Shown here in pieces: positions 25,168-34,257 of a DNA stretch of 64,000 nt (the stretch's first letter is position 1; each line of letters begins with the position of its first letter). Made by a program: the position numbers and the translations under genes. The stretch comes from Cereibacter ovatus. GTDB taxonomy: Bacteria; Pseudomonadota; Alphaproteobacteria; Rhodobacterales; Rhodobacteraceae. The stretch is from contig NZ_OAOQ01000014.1 of NCBI RefSeq assembly GCF_900207575.1, positions 1 through 64,000 on the forward strand. Direction: 5' to 3'. Below the pieces are notes generated by a model that saw only the letters and a program-made list of their open reading frames with translations, did not search any database and was not told the origin of the DNA.

Positions 25168-27218
25168 CAGTCCCTCATGAAGTTCGGGGTGTAGGTCCGC
25201 CGTTTCCGGCGTGGCGTGGTCAGGGTTCCGGCCTTGGGCTGGGCCGGGTCTTGTGTAGCGATGTCGGTCGCGGTGGCCGAGGGCATGCGCGTATCGACGC
25301 CCGCCTGCGCCTCGAGTCGCCGCCAGGTCGCCTCGTCCCATCGGTCGGCGCCGAGGATCCACACCGCAGCACGGGCGTAGACCCGGCAGTCCAGCGCCTC
25401 GTTCCGCTCGCGCATCTTCTGCCATTCCTGATGGGCATAGCCGCGCTTGTTGCGGATCGTGACCAGCTGTTCGGCCACCAGCTGCTTCAGCCATTCGGTG
25501 TCGGCCCAGCCGGGCAGGTGGATTGTGCCGGGGGCGTCGAGCACACCAGTGGCGCGATTCTCATCCGAGGGCCGTTCGATCCGCAGGAACCGATAGGTCT
25601 CCGCCTTGAACGTCGCCGTGGCCACAGACCAGAGCCGCGCACCGCGGCGCAAGCGCTTCCCGCCGATGGTCGCATCGACATATGTCGGCCCCGAAACCGG
25701 CGCGGCCCGGTTGAAGCCCTCGAGGCCCTTCAGCGGTGCCACCTGTTCGAAGCCGACCTTGCGCGACCAGGCATAGACGGCCGCGGCCTCGTAGCCGGTG
25801 TCGATCCCGAGCCGCGCCACGGTCATGAAGGCACCGTTGGAATGCTGCCAGCTCTTCCCCAACAGCGTGGTCAGCTTGTCCCATGCCGCGGGATCGTCAG
25901 GCCCGCCCGGGATGACGATGTGATCGACGAGCCAGCTTTCCATTCTCCGGCCCCAGGCCCAGATGTCGACCTCGATCCGGTCCCTTTGGACGTCGGCCCC
26001 GGCGGTCAGGAACAGCCCCGCCATGGGCACGGTGCCCGGCTTCCAGGCTTCGCGCCGATCCGCCAGCCGCTGCCATTCCGGAGCGTCGCCGCTCTCGACC
26101 CATGTCTCGCCAAGAAGCGTGTTGCGCGCGGCGCGCAGCGTCTCGTCCGACCCTTGGGCCGCCAGCCATTCCCGCGCGACGTCGGACCAGCTTTTCCACC
26201 CGAGCGGCGAATAGAGCGCCGAGAGGTGGAAGCCGATGGCCTTCGGATCCTTGGAAACCGCCGTCGCCCGCCATTCGCCGCGGGCCAACATCTCGGTCTT
26301 GTGGTGCTCGGCGATGGGACGCTCGCAGCCCTCGCAGTGATAGGCGGCGGTTTCCGGTCGGCCCTTCGCCCAACGCAGGCGGTCGAATTGCAGCCACTGC
26401 ATCGCGCCGCAATGCGGGCAGGGGACAAAATAGCGCCGCTGGTCCGATGCCTCGAACTCCCGCTCGATGCGTGACAGCCCCCGGATCGTGGGCGTCGAGA
26501 CCATGAACACCTTGCGCCGGTGCGAGAAGGTCGTCGTCCGCGCCTCGGCCAGCGTGACCGGATCGCCCTCCTCGTCGGCCGAGGCCGGGTAGGCGTCCAC
26601 CTCGTCGAGAAAGACGTAGCGCGCGGGCATCGACCGCAGGCCGGTCGCGCTGTTCGCCCCGGTCAGCACCAGGATGCCGCCGGGGAATTCCTTCGACAGC
26701 ATCGAGTTGCCCGCATCGCGAGACCGCGCCGGGTTTACCCGTTCACGGAGTGCCGGGCTGTCCGCGATCAGGGGGTCAAGACGACCGCGAGACGTCCGCT
26801 TCGCCAGTTCCAAGGATGGCAGCACCGCCAGCATCGGGCCTGGCGCGTGATGGATGACGAAGCCGATCCAGTTGTTGCCCGCTTCCGTTGCCCCGACCTG
26901 CGCCGCCTTCATGAAGGTGATGCGCTGCGCCGGATGGCCGGGCGACAGCACATCCATGATCTCGCGCAGATAGGGCGCGCGGGCGGTGCGATACCGCCCC
27001 GGCTCGGCCGCGCCCCGCGACGACAGCCAGCGATGCTGATCCGCCCATTCCGATACCGTCAGGTTCGGGTCGGGGCGCATCCCCTGTCGCCAGACCCGAA
27101 GCAGGTCTTCAGCGCCGTCGAAGCCGAGGTCGAGGCCTTCGGTCAGATCGTTGTCATCGTCCTCATCATGCAAGCGAGACCCGGAGGTCGGCGAGGGCGT
27201 CGAGCTGTTCGCGGACAT
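25167..27218 (-). CDS. terL: Terminase large subunit (lambda gpA family)
   Basis: The protein has 683 aa. The ATPase adenine/Walker region MKAAQVGATEAGNNWIGFVIHHAPGPML, then YVFLDEVDAYP (motif II) and a CPHCGAMQW zinc pair (about 275), are gpA-family features. The nuclease half includes LGIDTGYEAAAVYAWSR and LDCRVYARAA. It packages DNA. The first 50 nt overlap the small-subunit gene. The homologue at 56389 is interrupted. Confidence 0.95.
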   Translation of the reverse strand: MSANSSTPSPTSGSRLHDEDDDNDLTEGLDLGFDGAEDLLRVWRQGMRPDPNLTVSEWADQHRWLSSRGAAEPGRYRTARAPYLREIMDVLSPGHPAQRITFMKAAQVGATEAGNNWIGFVIHHAPGPMLAVLPSLELAKRTSRGRLDPLIADSPALRERVNPARSRDAGNSMLSKEFPGGILVLTGANSATGLRSMPARYVFLDEVDAYPASADEEGDPVTLAEARTTTFSHRRKVFMVSTPTIRGLSRIEREFEASDQRRYFVPCPHCGAMQWLQFDRLRWAKGRPETAAYHCEGCERPIAEHHKTEMLARGEWRATAVSKDPKAIGFHLSALYSPLGWKSWSDVAREWLAAQGSDETLRAARNTLLGETWVESGDAPEWQRLADRREAWKPGTVPMAGLFLTAGADVQRDRIEVDIWAWGRRMESWLVDHIVIPGGPDDPAAWDKLTTLLGKSWQHSNGAFMTVARLGIDTGYEAAAVYAWSRKVGFEQVAPLKGLEGFNRAAPVSGPTYVDATIGGKRLRRGARLWSVATATFKAETYRFLRIERPSDENRATGVLDAPGTIHLPGWADTEWLKQLVAEQLVTIRNKRGYAHQEWQKMRERNEALDCRVYARAAVWILGADRWDEATWRRLEAQAGVDTRMPSATATDIATQDPAQPKAGTLTTPRRKRRTYTPNFMRD

Positions 27219-27702
27219 GGGCTTCCAGCACCCTCTGCATGATCGCGGTCTCGATCGTCACCGATGCCCCGGATTGCCGTTCCACCTCCGCCATGATCTG
27301 CGCCGCCATCAGCGCGGCCACCCGTCCGGGCCAGGTCACCCAGACATCCCGTTCCTGCCGCGCCAGGCGAAAGACGAGGGTTTCCGCCCGCGCGCGGTCG
27401 ACCATCGTGCCCTTCTTCTTCTGCACGGCCAGCTGGCGTTCTTGCGCGGCGTAAACCGTCAGCGCCGTGCGCGCCTTGATGTAGGATGTCGTGTCCCCGG
27501 GGCCGCTGGCCAGCCCATCGCCACCAAGCGACCGGCGTTGCTGGTCGGGGTCCGTCATTTCCGCCCGCCGCACATCCGAGGCCGCGGCATTGATCGACCC
27601 GTCGTCATGGACCACCAGCCGCCCGTTCTTCCGAGCCTTCTGGACCCCGCCGCGCGACAGACCGGAATGGGCCGCGTACTCGCGTTCGCTCATGCCTTTC
27701 AT
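27166..27702 (-). CDS. Terminase small subunit (Nu1-like)
   Basis: The protein has 178 aa. The N-terminal helix-turn-helix (MSEREYAAHSGLSRGGVQKARKNGRL) binds cos-type DNA in this family. The C-terminal helix (VFRLARQERDVWVTWPGRVAALMAAQI) recurs in the remnant at 56231-56441. It is the first gene of the leftward late operon, so the late promoter should lie in 27703-27818. Confidence 0.88.
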   Translation of the reverse strand: MKGMSEREYAAHSGLSRGGVQKARKNGRLVVHDDGSINAAASDVRRAEMTDPDQQRRSLGGDGLASGPGDTTSYIKARTALTVYAAQERQLAVQKKKGTMVDRARAETLVFRLARQERDVWVTWPGRVAALMAAQIMAEVERQSGASVTIETAIMQRVLEAHVREQLDALADLRVSLA

Positions 27703-27818
27703 GGCGCAGATAACCCGATCAACCCAATGATATCGCTTGGTATTCAGTTGATTAGACAGCGCGATAGAGCGAGTCTGATCTCGAGGAAACGATCCAACTC
27801 AGCGAAGGACGCCCCGCC

Positions 27819-28046
27819 ATGACCACCCGCCGCGCCAGCGACAATTCCAAAGCCCTCGACGCCTTCATCGCCGCCAAGGCCGAGATCGACATCATGCTGG
27901 AACGCCTGAAGGCCCTCAGCGACGACCACTTCGAGACCCACCCCGACGAGATCCATTGGGGGCATGTCGGGACGCTGAAGAACTACGCGAGCCTGCTGCG
28001 CCAGATCACCGACAGCGCCTTCAAGGAAGGCGAACACGCCGCCTGA
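27819..28046 (+). CDS. Small conserved-type phage protein, unknown function
   Basis: The protein has 75 aa, helical and charged (MTTRRASDNSKALDAFIAAKAEIDIMLERLKALSDDHFETHPDEIHWGH...). An AAGGA lies 12 nt before the ATG. It is divergent from the terminase genes and is followed by the DUF3489 gene. The sequence has normal codon periodicity but no recognised domain. Confidence 0.65.
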   Translation: MTTRRASDNSKALDAFIAAKAEIDIMLERLKALSDDHFETHPDEIHWGHVGTLKNYASLLRQITDSAFKEGEHAA

Positions 28047-28183
28047 CGCGCCCACGCGGCGCGACGGCCGCCCCGTCCGAGGACGGGGGTGAGCCCGGAC
28101 CGTGGCCCCAGTGGGGCCGCGTAAGCCGGGCGAACGTCCGTAGAAGGCACGCACACCGCGCGCCCACAGCCACGGAGGCCCCG

Positions 28184-28747
28184 ATGACCACCCCGTCCGA
28201 CACCCAGTCCCTGATCCTGTCCCGCGCAGCGACCCGGCCCGGCAACCTTGCCCTGCCGCTGCCCGAGGGGCTGGTCGGCGCCGCCGCCAAGATGGTCGTC
28301 GGCAAGATGATCGCCCGCGGCTGGCTCGAGGAGGTCGAGGCGAACCTTCGCCGCGGCGAGCCGATGTGGCGCGAGACCGGCGACGGCCACGGCACCACGC
28401 TGATCGCGACCGAAGCCGGGCTGGAGGCCATCGGGATCGAGCCGTTGGCGGCCAGTGCTGTCGCCAGCGCGCGGAAGGCGAAGCCGAAACCGGAACCGGT
28501 GCAGATGCCCGACGACACCGGCACCGCGAAATTCGTCACCATCCGCGCTGGCACCAAGCAGGCGCAGATCATCGCCATGCTTCAGCGCCCCGAGGGAGCG
28601 ACGGTCGCCGAAATGGTCGACGCCACCGGATGGCTGGCACATACCGTCCGCGGCTGTATCTCGGGGGCGCTGAAGAAAAAGCTGGGTCTGCCCATCGCCG
28701 CGGAGAAGGTCGAGGGCAGGGGAACCGTATATCGCCTCGTCAAATAG
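28184..28747 (+). CDS. DUF3489 domain-containing protein
   Basis: The protein has 187 aa from ATG 28184, which has a GGAGG 5 nt upstream. The C-terminal 75 residues (GTKQAQIIAMLQRPEGATVAEMVDATGWLAHTVRGCISGALKKKLGL, KVEGRGTVYRL) are the DUF3489 winged-helix family, common in alphaproteobacterial prophages and next to recombination genes. The N-terminal half is a second small domain. It is likely DNA-binding with an unknown role. Confidence 0.8.
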   Translation: MTTPSDTQSLILSRAATRPGNLALPLPEGLVGAAAKMVVGKMIARGWLEEVEANLRRGEPMWRETGDGHGTTLIATEAGLEAIGIEPLAASAVASARKAKPKPEPVQMPDDTGTAKFVTIRAGTKQAQIIAMLQRPEGATVAEMVDATGWLAHTVRGCISGALKKKLGLPIAAEKVEGRGTVYRLVK

Positions 28748-28791
28748 GCGAATTCTCAGGGCGGAGCCAAATGGGTTTCAGTAGGGCCCGC

Positions 28792-29412
28792 CTATGTGCA
28801 TAGGCCAGCCCAAGGACGAACATGCCGCCACCACTCCAAAGGAGTGAGAACCCTGATCGGCAATAGCCTCAACTGGTCGCGCTTCTTGATAATTGTCCGC
28901 CGATCTCTTGTGCAGAAGACGTCACATTCGAGGCCGACTGCATTTCCGATCAGTTCCCGATCCGCCTTGTCGGGCAGTCGGCGGGTGAAAGGCGCATCGA
29001 TCATGCGCCGCCCGACCACGGAAGCGTAAGCGATCGCTTCGTCTTCAGGCGAAATCAACTCTACAGCGAAGTCTCGCAGCCGCTGGCGGTGTTCGGGATC
29101 GGGCGTATTGTCAACCTCATCAAGCGTCTTTCGGGATGCCATGATCGCCCAGTTTGCCCGCCTGCCAACGTAGAAGATGTGCATTAGCGCTTCGAGATCC
29201 TCGGCAAGTAACGCGTCCTCGATACTCGGTAGCGGCTGTTGCTCGAAAATCTGGTCTGGGTAATTCACGAGCAGGTTCACAACATTCGTGTCGAGAAAAA
29301 TCCGCCCGGGTACGGCGTCATAGGGATAGGCCCTGCAATCCGCACTATGTTCGGCCTCACTGCGATAAAGGATCCAGCGCCGTCTGGTTTCATCCCAATG
29401 TTCGATTCCCAA
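28792..29412 (-). CDS. PIN-domain protein (possible solitary toxin or cargo nuclease)
   Basis: The protein has 206 aa. IFLDTNVVNLLV gives the first PIN Asp, SRKTLDEVDN a middle acid, and ECDVFCTRDRRTII the final Asp motif, the arrangement of a Mg-dependent RNase of the PIN superfamily. No antitoxin-like gene is adjacent: the neighbours are DUF3489 (convergent) and a methyltransferase gene 90 nt upstream on the same strand. The start used is TTG 29412. It may be a solitary toxin or defence RNase. Confidence 0.65.
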   Translation of the reverse strand: MGIEHWDETRRRWILYRSEAEHSADCRAYPYDAVPGRIFLDTNVVNLLVNYPDQIFEQQPLPSIEDALLAEDLEALMHIFYVGRRANWAIMASRKTLDEVDNTPDPEHRQRLRDFAVELISPEDEAIAYASVVGRRMIDAPFTRRLPDKADRELIGNAVGLECDVFCTRDRRTIIKKRDQLRLLPIRVLTPLEWWRHVRPWAGLCT

Positions 29413-29502
29413 GGATCCACCATCTCATCCGGAAGCTGATGGCATGGAGAATAGACTTGGTTTGAGGTTGATCCAAGCCTCCAACGGCCCGACAAAATGG
29501 CG

Positions 29503-30831
29503 CTACTCCACCGTCAATCCAGCCTTCCTTCCCGTCGCCATCTCCCACCGCCGCACCGCGACGTCGCAGTAGACCGGGTCCAGTTCCACCGCGCAGCAGC
29601 GTCGTCCGGTGCGTTCGGCGGCGATCAGCTGGGTTCCGGAGCCGCAGAAGGGTTCGAACAACAGATCGCCAGGATCGGTGAAGGCCTCCAGCACCGCCTC
29701 TACCAGCGCCACGGGGAACACGGCCGGGTGCGATCCGGCTGCGCCAAGTCCGCCCTTGTGCCGCATGATCCGGAACACGGAGTCCGGGATCCGGTGGCTC
29801 TGGATCGCGTTGCCGAAGCCGGTCTTGCGGTGGACCGTGCCGTCGGCCCCGCGCAGGCCGCCGCCGCCGAGGGTTTCGCCCGCGTGCTTGCTCTCGACCG
29901 TCTTGTTCGGTTTGCGGGGCTGGCGGTTGAAGTGGAAGATGAACTCGTGCGAGGGCGCGAGGCGGCCGTTCCAGTCGCCGGGCAGGCCCGGCCCTTGGTC
30001 CCACACATACCAGCCAAACCGCCGCCAGCCCTGCGCACGCATCCAATCGAGCCAGCCCTCCCAATACGGAACCCACTCGCCATCGCGATGGACGAGGCCG
30101 AGGTTCACCAGCAGCTGGGAATCGGTATTGACCGGCGCTGTGGCGAAGACACCCTGCATCAGCGCATCCCAATCACCGACCTTCTCCTTCGCCGCGCCAT
30201 AGTCGCGCTGCTGGGCGTAGGGCGGGGAGGTGAACATCAGCGCTGCCTGCGCCCCATCCATCAGCCGCGCCACCACGGCCGGGTCGGTCGCATCGCCGCA
30301 GATCAGCCGGTGGTCGCCCAGCGCCCAGATATCGCCGGGGCGGGTGATCGGGTCAGCCGGGGCCTCCGGGATGGTGTCGGCCGCGTCATCGTCGATGGGC
30401 GCTCGGCCGTCGGCATCCTGCAGCAGCGCGTCCAGCTCGTCCTCAGGGATGCCCATCAGCCCGAGGTCGAAGTCCTCGGCCATCAGGCCCCGCAGTTCCT
30501 CGAGCAGGAGTGCCTCGTCCCACCCGCCCAGTTCGGTCAGCTTGTTGTCGGCGATGCGATAGGCCCGCCGCTGCGCCTCGGTCAGATGGCCCAGCACGAT
30601 GACCGGCGCCTCCGCCAGCCGGAGTTGTAACGCGGCCAAGACGCGACCATGGCCCGCGATCAACTCGCCATCTGCGGCGACGAGGCAGGGGACGGTCCAG
30701 CCGAACTCGGCCATGCTCGCGGCGATCTTTGCCACCTGGTCGGCGTCATGGGTCTTGGCATTTCGGGCGTAGGGGCGGAGACGGGCCAGCGGCCAGTGCT
30801 CGATCCGGCCGGGCAGGAGGGGCGCGTTCAT
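29503..30831 (-). CDS. ParB-like/DNA methyltransferase fusion (N4/N6 class), intact copy
   Basis: The protein has 442 aa. Residues 10-110 are a ParB/Srx-like nuclease-fold domain (LRPYARNAKTHDADQVAKIAASMAEFGWTVP, DGELIAGHGRVLAA). The MTase half has TSPPYAQQRDYG (motif IV) and FEPFCGSGTQLIAAE (motif I). Such fusions are frequent in phages and methylate phage DNA against host restriction. It overlaps the next upstream MTase gene (ATGA at 30831-30828). A second, similar gene lies directly upstream, indicating a tandem duplication. Confidence 0.9.
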   Translation of the reverse strand: MNAPLLPGRIEHWPLARLRPYARNAKTHDADQVAKIAASMAEFGWTVPCLVAADGELIAGHGRVLAALQLRLAEAPVIVLGHLTEAQRRAYRIADNKLTELGGWDEALLLEELRGLMAEDFDLGLMGIPEDELDALLQDADGRAPIDDDAADTIPEAPADPITRPGDIWALGDHRLICGDATDPAVVARLMDGAQAALMFTSPPYAQQRDYGAAKEKVGDWDALMQGVFATAPVNTDSQLLVNLGLVHRDGEWVPYWEGWLDWMRAQGWRRFGWYVWDQGPGLPGDWNGRLAPSHEFIFHFNRQPRKPNKTVESKHAGETLGGGGLRGADGTVHRKTGFGNAIQSHRIPDSVFRIMRHKGGLGAAGSHPAVFPVALVEAVLEAFTDPGDLLFEPFCGSGTQLIAAERTGRRCCAVELDPVYCDVAVRRWEMATGRKAGLTVE

Positions 30832-31373
30832 GCCGCGAGCCGCTTTGCCTTGAGGGCGGCGAAGCTCTCGCCAGTTTCCACCAGCACCGCTTCCTGGCCG
30901 GTGAAAGATTGCCAGCGTTCGATGGCGACATCGACATAGGCCGGGTTCAACTCGACCCCGAAGCAGACCCGGCCGGTGGTTTCCGCCGCGATCAGCGTGG
31001 TGCCGGATCCCATGAAGGGCTCATAGACTGCCTGGCCGGGGCTGGAATTGTTCAGGATCGGGCGGCGCATGCATTCAACCGGCTTCTGCGTGCCATGCAC
31101 GGTGTCGGCGTCCTGATCCCGGTTGGCGATCTGCCACAGCGTGGTCTGCTTGCGGTCTCCGGCCCAATGGCCCTTGCCCGTCGCGCGCACCGCATACCAG
31201 CAGGGTTCATGCTGCCAGTGGTAATCGCCGCGGCTGAGCACCAGCCTGTCCTTGGCCCAGATGATCTGCGACCGGATGACGAAACCCGCGGCCACCAGGC
31301 TGTCGGCCACGGTCGCGGCATGCAGCGCGCCATGCCCGGTGTTTGTCAAAGGAGTTGTCGCCTGCTCTTGTTT

Positions 31374-32501
31374 TCAGGCTGCTCGTTCGACCGGCCCGGC
31401 CATGGGTCCGCCGCCGCCAGCTTGATGGGGGAGCGCGTCGGCGGACCCATGGCCTCCGCGCCCGGCATCTGGCCGTTCCGGGTTCAGCCAGACCGAGCCG
31501 ATGGGTTGCCAGTTGCGGGTCTTGCCTGACCAGCGCTCCGGGTGCGCAGCGCGGGCGAATTCATAGACCCGGTGGCGCTCGGCCAGCAGCGCCTTGTCCT
31601 CGCCGCGGTGGCGCTGGTCGGGGGTGACGAAGCGGATCGCGCTGTGACGGTGCTCGGTGTTGTACCAGCGCACGAAGCTCTGGACCCAGGCCCGTGCCTC
31701 GTCGATCGTCGCGAAGCCCCGGGTCGGCCAGCGGGGCGTGTACTTGCAGGTCCGGAACAGCGCCTCGGAGAACGGATTGTCGTTCGATACCCGCGGCCGG
31801 CTGAAGGACGCGATGACGCCCAGCCGCTCCATCGTCACCTTCATGGTGGCGCCCTTCATCGGACTGCCGTTGTCCGCATGGAGTACGAGCGGGCTGGTCA
31901 GGCACCGCTCCGACCAGACGGCGCGCTTGAGCACCTCGGCCGCGAAGTCCGAGGCCTCGCGCTCGTGGACTTCCCAGCCAACGATCTTCCGGCTGAAGAT
32001 GTCGACGATGAGATAGAGATAGAAGAAGGCACCGGCGATCGGTCCGGGCAGCCACGTTATGTCCCAGCTCCAGACCTGGCAGGGCGCCTTCGCCTCGAAG
32101 CCGGTCGGCGGTTTCTGGCGTGCCGCCGGTCGGGCGCGGCCCCGGCGGTGGTTTTGGCCGCGCTCGCGCAACACCCTGTAGATGCTGGATTCCGATCCGA
32201 TGTAGATGTCTCGGTCGGCCAGCCGGGGCACGATCTGGCTTGGTGGAAGACTTGCGAACTCGGGACTGGCACAGGTCGCCACGATCCGGTCGCGCTCCTC
32301 TTCCGAGAGTTTGTTGGCTGGCGCCGGGCGGTGCGCGGACGGACGGCGATCCTCGCGGATCCCGCCCTCGGGATCCTTCCAGCGCTGCAAGGTGCGGCGG
32401 CTCATCCCGAGTGTGGCGCAGGCGGCCCCCAAACGAGCTCCTGCCGTCGTCGCTTCGCCGATGAGGGCGACGATGTGCCGGCGATCCGAGGCAGACGTCA
32501 T
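31374..32501 (-). CDS. IS3-family transposase OrfB (DDE integrase domain)
   Basis: The protein is 375 aa from ATG 32501, overlapping the OrfA stop (ATGA). The DDE residues are visible in VWSWDITWLPG, LHADNGSPMKG and SNDNPFSEALFRTCKY, with HTH_21-like GSESSIYRVLRERG upstream. It catalyses transposition, probably as an OrfAB fusion made by -1 slippage at A-AAA-AAG (32546-32540) inside orfA, the usual IS3 mechanism. Confidence 0.9.
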   Translation of the reverse strand: MTSASDRRHIVALIGEATTAGARLGAACATLGMSRRTLQRWKDPEGGIREDRRPSAHRPAPANKLSEEERDRIVATCASPEFASLPPSQIVPRLADRDIYIGSESSIYRVLRERGQNHRRGRARPAARQKPPTGFEAKAPCQVWSWDITWLPGPIAGAFFYLYLIVDIFSRKIVGWEVHEREASDFAAEVLKRAVWSERCLTSPLVLHADNGSPMKGATMKVTMERLGVIASFSRPRVSNDNPFSEALFRTCKYTPRWPTRGFATIDEARAWVQSFVRWYNTEHRHSAIRFVTPDQRHRGEDKALLAERHRVYEFARAAHPERWSGKTRNWQPIGSVWLNPERPDAGRGGHGSADALPHQAGGGGPMAGPVERAA

Positions 32502-32998
32502 TCCTCCGCGCCTCCCTCTGGGCCCCAGATCGCCTCGGCCTTTTTTCTGAGGATCATCAGCGCCGCCGCCTCGGCCAGCGCCTTCTCCTTGCGCGCGAGT
32601 TCGCGCTCCAGCTGCTGGATGCGTTTCTTGTCGTCCCGCGTCTCGCGCGCGATCCGGCTGGTCGCCGCCCGTTCCCAGTCGTTGGCGCGCGCGCACGCTT
32701 CGCGCCACACGACGAGTTGCTCGAGGTAGATGCCACGGCGCCGGCAGTATTCGCCCAGCTCGGCCTCGTTCAGCGAGGCTGTCTCGATCACCGCCGCCAG
32801 CTTGTCCTCGGAGGTCCAGCCCTCAGGCCCGGCGTTGGCGTCGGGCAGGAACTGCCCCTTCGCTCGCGCCTCCGCCCGCCACTTGGCAAGCGTGGCCACG
32901 CTGATCCCCTCCTCCTTGGCCAGCTGGCCCAACGGTATCTTGTTCGGCGGAAGCATCTTTCCGAGAACCGCCGCCTTTCGTTCTGGTGAATACGCCAA
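32498..32998 (-). CDS. IS3-family transposase OrfA (HTH protein)
   Basis: The protein has 166 aa. The N-terminal helix-turn-helix (IPLGQLAKEEGISVATLAKWRAEARAKG) binds the IS ends. A leucine-zipper-like helix (RDDKKRIQQLERELARKEKALAEAAAL) follows. The AGA AAA AAG slippery site lies near the 3' end. Confidence 0.88.
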   Translation of the reverse strand: MAYSPERKAAVLGKMLPPNKIPLGQLAKEEGISVATLAKWRAEARAKGQFLPDANAGPEGWTSEDKLAAVIETASLNEAELGEYCRRRGIYLEQLVVWREACARANDWERAATSRIARETRDDKKRIQQLERELARKEKALAEAAALMILRKKAEAIWGPEGGAEE

Positions 32999-33867
32999 CT
33001 CGTTGTCCTGTCCCGCCCGCCTCAGAATACACTTGCGGTATCAGAGCGGGCGACAACTTCCCTGACAGAGGGGGTGCCAGACATAGGCGACGTCACCGGG
33101 GAACAGCGCCCACGCTTCGCGCCAGTCGGCGCGGTCGTCGTTCAGCACCTTGCCGGTGCGTTTCGTCTTCGCGGCCCCGGCCTGGTTGCGCCAGGAGGGA
33201 TCGTATTCGACGCCGTAGGGCGGGTCGGTGACCATCAGTAGGGGGCGCACATCACCGAGCAGATGCCCCACGACATCGGCCGCGGTGCTGTCGCCGCAGA
33301 TCAGCCGGTGTGCGCCCAGCTGCCACAGGTCGCCCGGCACCGACACCGGTGAGACCGGCAGCTCCGGAACGTCGTCCGCACCCTCGACCGGACCATCCCC
33401 GCCCAGCGCCTCCGGATCCCGCAACAGCGCGTCAAGCTCATCGTCGCTGATGCCGAGCAGGGTCAGGTCGAAAACCTCGGCCAAGAGCCCCGCGATCTCG
33501 TCGCGCAGCAGGGCCTCGTCCCATTCGCCCAGTTCCGTCAGCTTGTTGTCCGCGATCCGGTAGGCCCGGCGTTCGGCCTCGTCGAGATGGCTGAGCCGGA
33601 TCACCGGCACCTCGGTCAGCCCGAGCATGGTGGCCGCCAGCACCCGGCCATGGCCCGCAATCAGCTCGCCGTCGTCGGCAACCATGCAGGGCACGGTCCA
33701 GCCGAACTTGGCCATACTGGCGGCGATCTTCGACACCTGGTCGTCGCCATGCATCTTGGCATTGCGGGCATAGGGGCGCAGCCGGGCAATCGGCCAGGAT
33801 TCAACCTGGCTCGGCGCGAAGACGAGGTCCATGGGATGGGGCTCGGGATGTGGGGGACGGAAAATGA

Positions 33868-33898
33868 AAAGCGCCCGCGAGAGGTATCCTCCGGGCGC
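33868..33898 (-). terminator. Rho-independent terminator, minus strand
   Basis: GCGCCCG (33871-33877) pairs with CGGGCGC (33892-33898). On the minus strand the hairpin is followed by CTTTTCATTTT. It would stop transcripts coming from the kinase/regulator side before the MTase gene. Confidence 0.6.
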
Positions 33899-33996
33899 AA
33901 TTCTTCGATGATCAAGGGGTAGGTCAATAGGGGCAGGTCTGTCAACCTGAAAAGTGAAGTGGATTCAACGGCTTCTCAGGAACTGACTTTCCGGGG

Positions 33997-34142
33997 TGGC
34001 TTCCGGCCACCTGGCTTCCCCGAAGGTGGCTTCCCTGGCTTCCCGCCGGGAATCCACCATGGCCAGATCGTGATTCCGCAAGCCGCTGATCTGACTCAAG
34101 ATTTCCGGCTCCGGGTCGCAAGGTTGCTTCCGCCTGGCTTCC
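33997..34142 (+). repeat. Cluster of five TGGCTTCC repeats
   Basis: Exact copies start at 33997, 34012, 34027, 34036 and 34135; the first three are 15 bp apart. The role is unknown. They could be protein-binding sites. Confidence 0.6.
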
Positions 34143-34234
34143 CCGGTGAAAATGCCTCTCGCTAGCAAACCGCCGCGCTGCGCCCCCCCGCATACGTTCA
34201 GCGCCTGGGAGGAACCAGAGGAGGGGTTAGTGGG

Positions 34235-34250
34235 TGGGTGAATTCACCCA
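34235..34250. promoter_or_regulatory. 16-bp perfect palindrome
   Basis: TGGGTGAATTCACCCA lies 8 nt past the stop codon of the kinase gene. No T tract follows on either strand, so it may be a protein-binding site or a weak transcript end. Confidence 0.35.
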
Positions 34251-34257
34251 ATCTAAA

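Larger units (their letters stand above)
31337..33074 (-). mobile_element. IS3-family insertion sequence
   Basis: The element is about 1.74 kb. Imperfect terminal inverted repeats are seen, 5'-TGTCAAAGGAGTTGTCGCC (from 31344) against TGTCAGGGAAGTTGTCGCC (reverse strand from 33067), 16 of 19 identical. The tetranucleotide TGCC flanks the element on both sides (31333-31336, 33075-33078) and may be the target duplication. If the ends are instead set at TG...CA (31344-33067) there is no obvious duplication. It carries orfA and orfB with a frameshift motif. Confidence 0.85.
30828..33832 (-). pseudogene. Second ParB-like/DNA methyltransferase gene, split by an IS element
   Basis: The N-terminal piece (33832 down to about 33079; RLRPYARNAKMHGDDQVSKIAASMAKFGWTVP, motif IV VTDPPYGVEYD) ends at GDVAYVWH. 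The C-terminal piece (about 31332 down to 30828; GALHAATVADSLVAAGF, motif I FMGSGTTLIAAE) resumes after the insertion. Excising 31337-33074 plus one GGCA copy rejoins VWH-GALHA in frame, so inactivation is recent. The N-terminal part closely resembles the neighbouring MTase, supporting tandem duplication followed by divergence. Confidence 0.85.
33899..34257. other. Non-coding stretch with repeated TGGCTTCC
   Basis: No convincing gene is seen between the MTase leader and the kinase gene. It holds the repeat cluster at 33997-34142 and a perfect palindrome at 34235-34250. A short reading frame across the repeats is only a translation of the repeat. Confidence 0.5.

Noticed and set aside
4873-27702. 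Chromosomal gene transfer agent cluster instead of a prophage
   Set aside because: Tail genes are GTA-like, but gpE/gpD heads, Nu1/gpA terminase, replication genes, integrase and att repeats show a self-mobile phage.
33959-34165. Small collagen-like protein (GFRPPGFPEGGFPGFPPG)
   Set aside because: It is only the translation of the TGGCTTCC repeats, without a ribosome-binding site.
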